Assembly: GCA_002407775.1 (NCBI GenBank)
Contig: DHOP01000026.1
Coordinates: 56,638-120,637 of the forward strand
Direction: 5' to 3'
DNA length: 64,000 nucleotides
Origin: Prevotella sp. UBA5387
GTDB lineage: Bacteria; Bacteroidota; Bacteroidia; Bacteroidales; Bacteroidaceae
The position numbers and the translations under genes are program-made. The notes below the pieces were generated by a model. That model searched no databases. It had not been told where the DNA came from and saw only the letters and a program-made list of their open reading frames with translations. The number at the start of each line of letters is the position of its first letter. The stretch's first letter is position 1. Below are positions 40,154-49,216 of the stretch, one piece after another.

Positions 40154-42406
40154 ATGGCAGAACTCCCTAATCTCATCAAGGACCTCGCCCTCATCCTAGT
40201 AGTTGCGAGTGCAGTAACGCTTATCTTCAAGATGCTTAAGCAACCACTTGTCCTCGGATACATTGTGGCAGGTTTTCTTGTGGGCCCTCACATGCCCTAC
40301 ACAATGCACGTGATGGACAAAGCCGACATCCAGACTTGGGCAGATATCGGAGTTATGTTCCTCTTGTTTTCTTTGGGACTGGACTTCTCATTTAAGAAGA
40401 TACTTAGAATGGGGCTTTCCCCAATAATAGCCACACTTATCATTATCTTCTCGATGGCAGGGTTAGGACTCGCCGTAGGACTTAGTTTCGGCTGGAGCAG
40501 AATGGATAGCATCTTTCTCGGGGGAATGCTCGCGATGTCTTCGACCACTATTATATACAAGGCCTTTGATGACTTGGGGCTTCGACAACAGCGATTTGCC
40601 GGATTGGTAATGAGTGTATTGATACTGGAAGACATACTTGCTATTGTGTTGATGGTATTGCTCTCTGCCTTGGCTAATGGCTCAAGTCCGGATGGAGGCC
40701 AGATGCTTAGTTCCATTTTACGCATTGGTTTCTTCCTAGTTCTATGGTTTGTGGTGGGACTTTTCATTATTCCCACATTCCTACGAAAGACACGCGGACT
40801 AATGACAGATGAGACAATGGTTATTGTCTCCTTGGGTCTATGTTGTTTGATGGCATGGATTTCGAGCACCGTAGGATTTTCTCCTGCCTTTGGCGCATTT
40901 ATCATGGGTAGCATTTTAGCAGAGACCATTGAGGCAGATAAGATTATTCGGTTGGTAGAACCAGTCAAGAGCCTTTTCGGTGCTATTTTTTTTGTATCGG
41001 TAGGAATGCTTGTCGACCCCAATATTTTGCTGGAATATGCCGCGCCTATATTAGTGTTGGTTGTTACGATATTACTTGGTCAGGCGGTATTGGGCACAAG
41101 TGGATTCATGCTTAGCGGGCAACCGCTCAAAACCGCCATGCGTTGCGGATTCTCCTTAGCACAGATAGGCGAGTTCGCTTTCATTATTGCCTCATTAGGA
41201 TTATCACTCGGCGTTATTGGAGATTTTCTCTATCCAGTCGTCGTTGCCGTGTCAGTTATTACCACTTTCTTGACTCCCTACATGATACGAGTCGCCGAAC
41301 CTTGTTACAATAAGTTAGAACAGGCTTTGCCCAAACGTTGGATTCGTCGCCTCAACCATCTTGGAACAGCACATCAGACAACCGCAATTGAGCAGAACAA
41401 CTGGAAGAGCTTGTTACGTAAGATGGGAATAAACACGGGTATTTACACTATCCTTTGCATTGCCATCACTACGTTGATGCTAACGTTTTTCTTACCTTTT
41501 ATTCGCGCAATTCTACCTCATTGGTGGGCAAATGCCGTATGTGGACTTCTGCTTATCATAATGTTGGCCCCGTTTATGCGGTCAATCATCATGAAAAACA
41601 ACCATAGTGAAGAGTTTAAGGCATTATGGATAGAGAGCCGACTCAACCGACTACCACTCATCTTTACCGTGCTGGTGCGAATCGTCATCGTTGCCACCTT
41701 CATCTTTTATATCTGCAATTATCTTGCGAGATTCGAGAATGCTCTGGTCATTACCTTAGCCATGGTCATCATTGTTCTGATGATTCTATCACGTAGCCTG
41801 AAAAAACGGTCCATAGGCTTGGAGCGACTATTCGTAAAAAACCTGCATAGTCGAGAAATTGAGGCGCAGGTTCATGGCCGTCGCAGACCTCTTTTTAGTG
41901 ATCGTCTGATAGACCGCGATATCCATATTTCAGACTTTGAGGTGCCTGGGGACTCGGCTTGGGCAGGCAAGACATTACAACAACTTAAGTTTCGCAATCG
42001 CTTTGGAGTCCATTTGAGTGGCATTCTCCGTGGTATGCAACGGCATAATATCCCTACGGGCCAAACTATTATTTTCCCTGGTGATCATCTACAAGTGATT
42101 GGAAGCGATGAGCAACTGGAGCGATTCGGAAAGGCACTTAAGGGCGAACTTGTAGCCGAGGACGACCACATTGAGGAACGAGAGATGACATTACAGAAAT
42201 TGCGCCTCTCCAGTAATTGCACTTTCATTGGCAAGACATTAAAAGAAAGTGGCATCCGCGACCAATATAATTGCATGGTCGTTGGCTTGGAAGCGGGCCA
42301 AAAAAATCTCACTATGATTGACCCAACACACCAATTTGTTGTTGGAGACATCATTTGGGTAGTGGGTGAAAGACCGTCATTGCGGGCATTGATAGCGCAA
42401 GCGTAA
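40154..42406 (+). CDS. CPA2-family cation:proton antiporter with TrkA-C domains
   Basis: A 750-aa membrane transporter of the KefB/CPA2 type, exchanging K+ or Na+ for protons. The first 400 residues hold about twelve helices, opening with LILVVASAVTLIFKML. LAMSSTTIIYKAFDDLG is the unwound ion-site region and FGAFIMGSILAET follows. A second hydrophobic block (about residues 425-565) adds further helices. The C-terminus has cytoplasmic regulatory RCK/TrkA-C-like segments (WAGKTLQQLKFRNRFGVHLS, then FPGDHLQVIGSDEQLERF, and a second copy at the end). No full nucleotide-binding TrkA-N domain (GxGxxG) was seen. The start lies just past the pepT terminator; a promoter was not identified. Confidence 0.88.
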   Translation: MAELPNLIKDLALILVVASAVTLIFKMLKQPLVLGYIVAGFLVGPHMPYTMHVMDKADIQTWADIGVMFLLFSLGLDFSFKKILRMGLSPIIATLIIIFSMAGLGLAVGLSFGWSRMDSIFLGGMLAMSSTTIIYKAFDDLGLRQQRFAGLVMSVLILEDILAIVLMVLLSALANGSSPDGGQMLSSILRIGFFLVLWFVVGLFIIPTFLRKTRGLMTDETMVIVSLGLCCLMAWISSTVGFSPAFGAFIMGSILAETIEADKIIRLVEPVKSLFGAIFFVSVGMLVDPNILLEYAAPILVLVVTILLGQAVLGTSGFMLSGQPLKTAMRCGFSLAQIGEFAFIIASLGLSLGVIGDFLYPVVVAVSVITTFLTPYMIRVAEPCYNKLEQALPKRWIRRLNHLGTAHQTTAIEQNNWKSLLRKMGINTGIYTILCIAITTLMLTFFLPFIRAILPHWWANAVCGLLLIIMLAPFMRSIIMKNNHSEEFKALWIESRLNRLPLIFTVLVRIVIVATFIFYICNYLARFENALVITLAMVIIVLMILSRSLKKRSIGLERLFVKNLHSREIEAQVHGRRRPLFSDRLIDRDIHISDFEVPGDSAWAGKTLQQLKFRNRFGVHLSGILRGMQRHNIPTGQTIIFPGDHLQVIGSDEQLERFGKALKGELVAEDDHIEEREMTLQKLRLSSNCTFIGKTLKESGIRDQYNCMVVGLEAGQKNLTMIDPTHQFVVGDIIWVVGERPSLRALIAQA

Positions 42407-42470
42407 CCATAAAAACACCTTTGTCCTCGTATACCAGATATTCCTCCTCGAGGTTATTGGATTTATCTTT

Positions 42471-42499
42471 AAGTGGGAATCAATGATTTCCCGCTTTTT
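42471..42499 (+). terminator. Rho-independent terminator of the antiporter gene
   Basis: AAGTGGGAA pairs with TTCCCGCTT (one T-G pair) around an 8-nt loop and runs into TTTTTC. Confidence 0.75.
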
Positions 42500-42639
42500 C
42501 TTTGTGTGTATTGAAATGGGAATAGGCAAAATATATCAATTGAAAGAAAATTACACGATTTTTCTACGTTTTTGTATAATCAAGCAAAAAAGTATCATAT
42601 TCTGCTAATATAATAACGTATTTTACTCTTGATATTTCA

Positions 42640-42647
42640 TATCTTTG
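42640..42647 (+). promoter_or_regulatory. Predicted -7 element upstream of the polysaccharide locus
   Basis: TATCTTTG matches TAnnTTTG, about 50 bp before the ATG of the first gene. No clear -33 partner. Confidence 0.5.
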
Positions 42648-42698
42648 CAATGTCAACATACTAACATCTTTATTTTTTTCTACCTAAATTAAACTGAT

Positions 42699-44036
42699 AT
42701 GAAGTATTTTTTTACCCTAATTATTGGTGCGCTTAGTGTTTTAAGCGCTAGTAGTGCTACTATCGAAAAATTGAGATTATCCACAGATCAGTGGGGTTCC
42801 TCTTTAGTAGCAAATAGTAATGTTACCTTGCTTTCGACATCTCAGTATGGCGAATTCAACATTTCCAACACTCTCCCAGTGGACATGAACACTTACACAG
42901 GAGTAAGGGTGGACTATTCAAACGCCATAACGGCAGAAGATGGCTCATTCTATCAGATAGTCTTAGGTGGAGGTACCTATGATAGTGGGTCTTATAGTTG
43001 GTCAGAATCTGACTTTGTAGATCTTGACGCTACGAAAAACACCATTACGGTTACCTTTGATAAAACAAAATTCGTAGATAACTCTATCCAACGTCTAGCC
43101 CTTCAGGCAAAGGGTGTTGGTTGCAGTGTCATGATTAATAGTGCCTATCTAATTAAGGGTGATGGCTCTGAAGTACAGATCGTATTTGGTGGAGTATCAT
43201 GGGGATTGACTCGCACCGACAATTATCCTGATTTAGCAACGTTCAACTTCACAAATAGTTATGGAGGGCAGAAAGTACAAACCATGGACAATGCGGAGTG
43301 CACATATAAAACCCCTGGACAAGCTTACGTTTACACTATGGAGCTGACCGAACCTACATCTGATGACGGTTACTTTTTTGAAGCTGATGGTGAGAGTGGT
43401 GGTTATGCTTGGTTCAACCTTCCAGCTGGTGTATCTACTTTTACCTTCGCAATCAACGACTCAACAAATAAACAGGAACTAAAGACTTTGTGGTTTAAGC
43501 ATGGTGGAAATTCAGCTGTAACTCCAGCCACTATTACCATCAAGTCACTAACAAGAACACCTGTGGCATCCTATTATGTCCTTGGTGACTTTTCTGCATG
43601 GACACTTGCTGGTACCATTGCAGGTGCTATGACAACAACTGATGGCGTTAAGTATATAAGGAACATCACAACAACGAAGGTAGACCAATACTGGAAGATT
43701 GCTCCACAATCTTCGCTTTTGGCAACCGATCTTGATTGGACCAAAATGTATGGTGTAGCAACTGATGGCAGCACAGCTTCTTCCGGTACATTGATACAAG
43801 GAGATAATGTAGGTGCCCTAAAGATTGCTGCCGCTGGATCTTATGTGTTACAACTGAATGCTGAGACACTTACCTACACTCTCTATACAGCAGAGGAATA
43901 TACCGCTGGAGTAAATGGTGTTTTGATTAGCAAGCCGGTAGCAAATGGTGAGATATTCAACCTTGCTGGACAACGCGTTAGCGAGAGTTATAAGGGTGTG
44001 GTCATCAAAAATGGAAAGAAACACATCAATAGGTAA
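42699..44036 (+). CDS. Secreted multidomain protein with SusE/F-like segment and C-terminal sorting-like tail
   Basis: A 445-aa exported protein whose specific role I do not know. The signal peptide is MKYFFTLIIGALSVLSASSA. Residues 20-290 look like two beta-sandwich modules (WGSSLVANSNVTLLSTSQY, then GVRVDYSNAITAEDGSFY). Residues 295-400 resemble the C-terminal repeat of SusE/SusF-type outer-membrane glycan-binding proteins (YYVLGDFSAWTLAG, then VDQYWKIAPQSS, then LNAETLTYTLY). The last 30 residues (IFNLAGQRVSESYKGVVI, then KNGKKHI) are the tail common on exported Prevotella proteins. It probably binds glycan at the surface. It precedes susC but has its own terminator. Confidence 0.7.
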   Translation: MKYFFTLIIGALSVLSASSATIEKLRLSTDQWGSSLVANSNVTLLSTSQYGEFNISNTLPVDMNTYTGVRVDYSNAITAEDGSFYQIVLGGGTYDSGSYSWSESDFVDLDATKNTITVTFDKTKFVDNSIQRLALQAKGVGCSVMINSAYLIKGDGSEVQIVFGGVSWGLTRTDNYPDLATFNFTNSYGGQKVQTMDNAECTYKTPGQAYVYTMELTEPTSDDGYFFEADGESGGYAWFNLPAGVSTFTFAINDSTNKQELKTLWFKHGGNSAVTPATITIKSLTRTPVASYYVLGDFSAWTLAGTIAGAMTTTDGVKYIRNITTTKVDQYWKIAPQSSLLATDLDWTKMYGVATDGSTASSGTLIQGDNVGALKIAAAGSYVLQLNAETLTYTLYTAEEYTAGVNGVLISKPVANGEIFNLAGQRVSESYKGVVIKNGKKHINR

Positions 44037-44056
44037 ATGATGAGCCTGCAATAATC

Positions 44057-44092
44057 ATAGAGGTGTCGGCGGTGTCGACACCTCTATTTTTA
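44057..44092 (+). terminator. Terminator between the first gene and susC
   Basis: ATAGAGGTGTC and GACACCTCTAT form an 11-bp stem followed by TTTTTAC. Confidence 0.8.
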
Positions 44093-44228
44093 CAAACTGG
44101 CAATAAGCAAGTATCAGCATTAGGCAACAAAGTATTGCCTTTATGAGTGGATCCTTCTAATCTTATCGACTCAATCAGAATATACTCTGGTTATCAAATC
44201 CAAAACTAACACCAAATCATAAAACCTA

Positions 44229-47200
44229 ATGAAGAAAATAGCATTGCTTTGGCTAATGCTCCTTGTGAGCAGCCTAACATTCGCTCAATCGTCAGTAAGA
44301 GGAACCATCACCGATCAGGCTGGTGATCCAATCATTGGGGCAAGCGTCTCTGTAAAAGGTGCAAAAGGTGCTGGGGCTGTCTCCGACACTAATGGTAGCT
44401 TTTCTATTACCGTGCCCTCTACGAGAAGCCAACTCGTCGTAAGCTATGTAGGTTACGAGACACAAACTGTCAGCCTTGCTGGTCAAACGAGTATAAATGT
44501 TGTGCTTACAGAAGATCGTCAAACCCTTAATGAAGTTGTAGTAGTAGGCTATGGCGTCATGAAACGTAGCGACCTAACTGGCTCTGTCTCATCGATTGAT
44601 GAAAAAGCTATTAAACAAGGAGTGAATACAAGCATAGAACAAGCCATGCAAGGGCGAATTGCAGGCGTGTCAGTCATGCAAAATTCAGGAGCCCCAGGTG
44701 GTGGTATTTCCGTACAAGTACGTGGCATCAACTCTCTGAGCAATAACGAACCACTATATGTAGTCGACGGAATTGCCATGTCAGGTCAGTCGAGCGAAAA
44801 TACCAGTGCATTGGCAAGTATTAACCCTTCAGACATTACGAATATTGAAGTACTTAAGGATGCCTCGGCAACAGCCATATATGGGTCGCGTGCCAGCAAT
44901 GGTGTTGTGTTAATAACTACCAAGAAAGGTCAGGCGGGCAAGACTCAAGTTCAATACGAAGGTTATGTGGGTTGGCAATCCTTGCCCAATACTTTGGAAA
45001 TGATGAATTTGAAGGAGTATGCACGATTCTATAACGACCGCGCCACCATCCTTGGCTGGGGAATTCGTGAAGACTACAAGGATGCATCACTGCTCACCGA
45101 TGGAACTGATTGGCAAAACGTCCTTTTTGATACTGCATTCATGCACAATCACCAATTGAATGTGAGCGGTGGCACAAAGGGAACTAATTTCTCGCTCTCT
45201 GGTGGTTATTTGAACCAAGAGGGTGTTGGCATTGGCTCATCGTTCGACAGAGCCTCGTTCCGTGCCAATGTTGACACGGAGGTTAGCAAGTGGTTGCGGA
45301 TTGGCATGAACGCCTACTATGCCAACACCAATCAAGTGGTCACATTTGATGCCAGCAATGCCATTCAGACAGCATTGTATCAATTCCCCGACGTAGCACC
45401 TAGGAATCCTGATGGAACTTATGGTTTCGTTCAGACGAGCGAATTTGCCACATACTATTCCAATCCGCTTTTTGAGGCACAAATGCGCGAGAACAACAAA
45501 AAGAATCAATCTCTTGACTATAATCTCTATGCCAATATCATGCCTATCAAAAATCTCACCATCCGTTTGGAGTATGGTGGTAGCAATGGTTGGGGACAGA
45601 ATTACTACTTTCAACCATCCTACGGATATGGCTCCATCATCGTGGAAAGCATATCGAGGCGTGGCAATACAAAAAACGAATATAACACGTTCAAGCAATA
45701 TGCTACCTATGACTTTGATCTTTGGAAAGGAAGCCATATGCAAATCATGGGAGGACATGAGGCACAATGGGGAAAATGGCAAAGTTTAGAGGGTACTCGA
45801 AAGGGCTTTATCTCGGATGCTATTCATAGCCTTAACGTGGGCGACTCTTCTACATCAACAAACACGGGTGATGATGGCACTCCCTGGGCCATTGAATCTT
45901 ACTACGGGAGATTGAACTATAATCTCTTGGATAGATACCTTCTAACAGCTACTCTCCGTACTGATGGTTCGTCAAGCTTTAGCAAAGAAAACCGCTGGGG
46001 ATGGTTCCCATCAGTTGCATTGGCATGGCGCATCAGTAATGAAGGATTCATGAAGAATATCAAATGGGTGAACAACCTGAAACTTCGACTTGGTTGGGGA
46101 CTTGTTGGAAACCAAAGTGTCGGTAGCTATGCTTATGGTGCCACTATGGCCAACGTTCCCACGTCTTGGGGTACAGGTTATTATCCTGCAAATTTTGCCA
46201 ATCCCGATTTAAAGTGGGAAAGTACTCACGCTTGGAACGTTGGTATTGACCTAAATATGCTCAACAACCGAATTGAATTCATCGTGGATGCATATTATAA
46301 AAAGACAAAGGACTTGCTGATGCAAGCTTCATTGCCTTCCTACATCATAAATAATGACTATATGGGCATGACTTCGCCTTGGGTTAACGCTGGCGAAATG
46401 GAGAACAAGGGTATTGAGTTTACGCTCAACACCGTTAACCTAATGACAAAGGACTGGCGTTGGCAAACTGGGCTCACCCTATCTATGAACCGTAACAAGC
46501 TTACACGTACGAATAGCGAACAGAGTGCTCTTTTTGGCACAATAGGATCAAATACGTATACCATGTCAGAGATTGGTGGAACTGTAGGTAGGTTTTATGG
46601 ATACAATGTCATAGGGATGTTCACTGATGAGAATTCTTTTTATCAACGCAACCAGCTGGGCGAGTTCTTGCTAGATCAGGACGGCAACAGACTACCAGTG
46701 GCACGCCCAGTAAATTCAGAGGGTAGCATGTATGACATTGCTAAAGGAAGTATTTGGGTAGGTGACTATATATTCGAAGATGTGAATAAAGACGGAAAAA
46801 TTACCGAAGCAGACCGCAAATATATTGGTAATCCAAATCCTGATTTCACATTCGGCTTAAACAATGTGATAACATGGAAAGACTTCGAACTATCATTCTT
46901 TATTAACGGAAGTGTCGGTAACGACGTCTACAACCTTGTGAGACAGAACCATACCGATTTCTCCGTTTGGAGCAATCTGATGAAGGATGCCACTAATTAC
47001 GCCGTAATAGGACTCCACGACGAAGCAGGTTCAGCACTAGATATTACTAATGTCTACATTACCAACGCTTCTACAGCCACTTATCCTCGAATCTACACCA
47101 AAGGCGGAAGTATGAATGACAACAACCGAATCAGTAGCCGTTTTGTTGAAGATGGCTCCTATGTAAGGCTGAAGTCACTCTCTTTCGCATGGAATATGCC

Positions 47201-47399
47201 AAAAAAATGGATTTCAAAAGTAAATCTTGACTGGGTACAAATATATGCCAATGCTCAAAACTTATTCACCATAACTGGCTACGATGGCTACGATCCAGAA
47301 ATTGGAGCCAATGGACAAAGCGTGATTTTACAGGGTATAGACAACTATCGCTATCCTTCTCAACGCATCTATAACGTAGGACTAAAAGTAAGATTCTAA
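44229..47399 (+). CDS. SusC-family TonB-linked outer membrane transporter
   Basis: A 1,056-aa SusC/RagA barrel that imports oligosaccharides across the outer membrane with energy from TonB, working as a lidded pair with SusD. A signal peptide (MKKIALLWLMLLVSSLTFA) is followed by a carboxypeptidase-like domain (VRGTITDQAGDPIIGASVSV). Then come the SusC signature LNEVVVVGYGVMKRSDLTGS and a plug with VSVMQNSGAPGGGISVQVRG. LKDASATAIYGSRASNGV marks the end of the plug, and the barrel ends YPSQRIYNVGLKVRF. The susD gene begins 10 bp later. The substrate is inferred from the neighbouring GH5 to be a beta-glucan-type polymer. Confidence 0.95.
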   Translation: MKKIALLWLMLLVSSLTFAQSSVRGTITDQAGDPIIGASVSVKGAKGAGAVSDTNGSFSITVPSTRSQLVVSYVGYETQTVSLAGQTSINVVLTEDRQTLNEVVVVGYGVMKRSDLTGSVSSIDEKAIKQGVNTSIEQAMQGRIAGVSVMQNSGAPGGGISVQVRGINSLSNNEPLYVVDGIAMSGQSSENTSALASINPSDITNIEVLKDASATAIYGSRASNGVVLITTKKGQAGKTQVQYEGYVGWQSLPNTLEMMNLKEYARFYNDRATILGWGIREDYKDASLLTDGTDWQNVLFDTAFMHNHQLNVSGGTKGTNFSLSGGYLNQEGVGIGSSFDRASFRANVDTEVSKWLRIGMNAYYANTNQVVTFDASNAIQTALYQFPDVAPRNPDGTYGFVQTSEFATYYSNPLFEAQMRENNKKNQSLDYNLYANIMPIKNLTIRLEYGGSNGWGQNYYFQPSYGYGSIIVESISRRGNTKNEYNTFKQYATYDFDLWKGSHMQIMGGHEAQWGKWQSLEGTRKGFISDAIHSLNVGDSSTSTNTGDDGTPWAIESYYGRLNYNLLDRYLLTATLRTDGSSSFSKENRWGWFPSVALAWRISNEGFMKNIKWVNNLKLRLGWGLVGNQSVGSYAYGATMANVPTSWGTGYYPANFANPDLKWESTHAWNVGIDLNMLNNRIEFIVDAYYKKTKDLLMQASLPSYIINNDYMGMTSPWVNAGEMENKGIEFTLNTVNLMTKDWRWQTGLTLSMNRNKLTRTNSEQSALFGTIGSNTYTMSEIGGTVGRFYGYNVIGMFTDENSFYQRNQLGEFLLDQDGNRLPVARPVNSEGSMYDIAKGSIWVGDYIFEDVNKDGKITEADRKYIGNPNPDFTFGLNNVITWKDFELSFFINGSVGNDVYNLVRQNHTDFSVWSNLMKDATNYAVIGLHDEAGSALDITNVYITNASTATYPRIYTKGGSMNDNNRISSRFVEDGSYVRLKSLSFAWNMPKKWISKVNLDWVQIYANAQNLFTITGYDGYDPEIGANGQSVILQGIDNYRYPSQRIYNVGLKVRF

Positions 47400-47409
47400 C
47401 CTTAAAGAC

Positions 47410-49206
47410 ATGAAGAAGAAGAATATATTTAAGTTTATCGCTATTGCCTTTTTGGTGACTATAACGAATGGTTGTAGCGACAACTTTTTAGACAAGACCC
47501 CGTCTGGCAACTACACATCGGCTACTTTCTATGCTTCCGATGATGCCGTGATGAAGGGTATAGAGCCTCTTTACAACCGCGCATGGTTTGATTTCAATCG
47601 CCGTGCAATCATCGGCATGGGCTCATACCGTGCAAATGATGGCTGGAATCCTTACGTGAGTGCAGAGTTCGCACGTTTCCAAGTTACAAGTTTAACTCAG
47701 GACATGAGCCTTGCTTGGTCATCTCTTTACAACGTAATAACCATGTCCAATGCTACGTTGAAGAACATAAAGGAATACTGTTCCGACAAAGTAACAGAGG
47801 AAGTAAAAAATCAAGCAATGGGCGAATGCTATCTCATGCGAGCCACGGCCTACTTCTATTTGCTTCGTGGTTGGGGTGCTAATATCATCATTGAGGACAA
47901 TGATAAGTTCGTAAACAATCCGATACAACCTCTAAACCCAGAGGATGACGTACTGAAGTTTATCATTCAAGACTACCGAAAAGCAGCTGACTTGATGCGA
48001 GCAAACATCGTCAACCACCACCCTTCCAAATACGCCGCAAAGGCTTTGCTGGCAAAAGCCCTACTTGCTCAGAGCGGATGGAACCAAACCACACGTGACG
48101 AGAACACTCTTAAGGAGGTAGTAGGGTTGTGTAACGAAGTACTCAATAGTGGCAAGTATTCATTGATGGAAAACTATGAGGACCTTTTCAAGGCTCAAAA
48201 CAATGATAACTCTGAAACATTGCTAGCTATGCGATGGGCAGATGCAAACCTTGGTACAGAGTCAGGATGGGGAGCCATCAATTGCCTTTACTCCGATCTC
48301 ACTTTCTCAGAAGTAACTGACGTGAATGTTTGGGGTGGTAATCTTACTGCATCAGTTGACATGATCGATCTCTATAATGAGGAGCCAACCGATACTTTCC
48401 GTCTCCGGGCCACTTTCTTTACTCCTGGACGTCATTACAGCTACATCAAACAAGCAGAGGGCGGATATACTTATAATCATAACTGGATGCAATGCAAGAA
48501 GGGAGTGTTAGGAACCAAAGCAGATGCTGGAGGGCACCTTGCCCAAATGGCTTCTCCTCTCAACACATATATCCAAAGGTTAGCAGACATCTACCTTATC
48601 AAAGCAGAAGCAATATTAGGTAACCAAGATGTTTGCAAGGACCAAGATGGTTTGAATGCGCTCAATGCCGTAAGGCTTCGGGCAGGACTTTCACCTCGCA
48701 AGTCCTTCACATTCCAGCAACTCATTGACGAAAGGCGAAAAGAGTTCTGCATGGAGTATTTTAACTGGTTTGATATGGTAACATGGTATCGATGGAAACC
48801 TCAATATATGCTTGATTTCTTCAACAACAAGCAACATCGTGCCTTCGAATACCGTGAAGGGGATGTTCTCCAAAATAAAGATGGAACGCTAAGTTACCGT
48901 GCCTTTCTCAATAGCGGAACAAACGCTTGGTACTTTACCGATGCAGACGGTCATGTCTACTGGAACGATCATTTAGCTGTTTCAGAAACCGATAGCAAGA
49001 CCGTTTATTTCCGAGGAAGGCCTGTTGACAAGGCTCATGGCTATGTGTACGATGTTGATTCATTAGTTCGCGCCAATGCTAATCTAGTCCCAATTATTCT
49101 TAATGAAACCAACATTTTTATGCCTTATCCCGAGGCTGATGTGTTGCAAAACCATTATCTGAAAGAGACTCCACAACCATACAATTTCGGAGATGACACG
49201 AAATAA
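47410..49206 (+). CDS. SusD/RagB-family surface glycan-binding lipoprotein
   Basis: A 598-aa outer-membrane lipoprotein that closes over the SusC pore and delivers glycan. The lipoprotein signal ends TNGC with Cys at residue 22, followed by SDNFLDKTPSGNY, the normal SusD start. The helical TPR-like core is visible (NQAMGECYLMRATAYFYLLR, then YAAKALLAKALLAQSGW), as is the late conserved block RLADIYLIKAEAIL with ALNAVRLRAG and ERRKEFCMEYFNWFDMV. It follows susC by 10 bp and is followed closely by the IPT/TIG protein gene. Confidence 0.95.
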   Translation: MKKKNIFKFIAIAFLVTITNGCSDNFLDKTPSGNYTSATFYASDDAVMKGIEPLYNRAWFDFNRRAIIGMGSYRANDGWNPYVSAEFARFQVTSLTQDMSLAWSSLYNVITMSNATLKNIKEYCSDKVTEEVKNQAMGECYLMRATAYFYLLRGWGANIIIEDNDKFVNNPIQPLNPEDDVLKFIIQDYRKAADLMRANIVNHHPSKYAAKALLAKALLAQSGWNQTTRDENTLKEVVGLCNEVLNSGKYSLMENYEDLFKAQNNDNSETLLAMRWADANLGTESGWGAINCLYSDLTFSEVTDVNVWGGNLTASVDMIDLYNEEPTDTFRLRATFFTPGRHYSYIKQAEGGYTYNHNWMQCKKGVLGTKADAGGHLAQMASPLNTYIQRLADIYLIKAEAILGNQDVCKDQDGLNALNAVRLRAGLSPRKSFTFQQLIDERRKEFCMEYFNWFDMVTWYRWKPQYMLDFFNNKQHRAFEYREGDVLQNKDGTLSYRAFLNSGTNAWYFTDADGHVYWNDHLAVSETDSKTVYFRGRPVDKAHGYVYDVDSLVRANANLVPIILNETNIFMPYPEADVLQNHYLKETPQPYNFGDDTK

Positions 49207-49216
49207 ATGTCCTAAA

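Noticed and set aside
40297..41022. Minus-strand open frame of 241 codons inside the antiporter gene
   Set aside because: It is a shadow of the hydrophobic codons of the transporter; the plus-strand product is a clear CPA2 antiporter.
45237..45782. Minus-strand open frame of 181 codons inside susC
   Set aside because: Shadow frame; the SusC product is complete and unambiguous.
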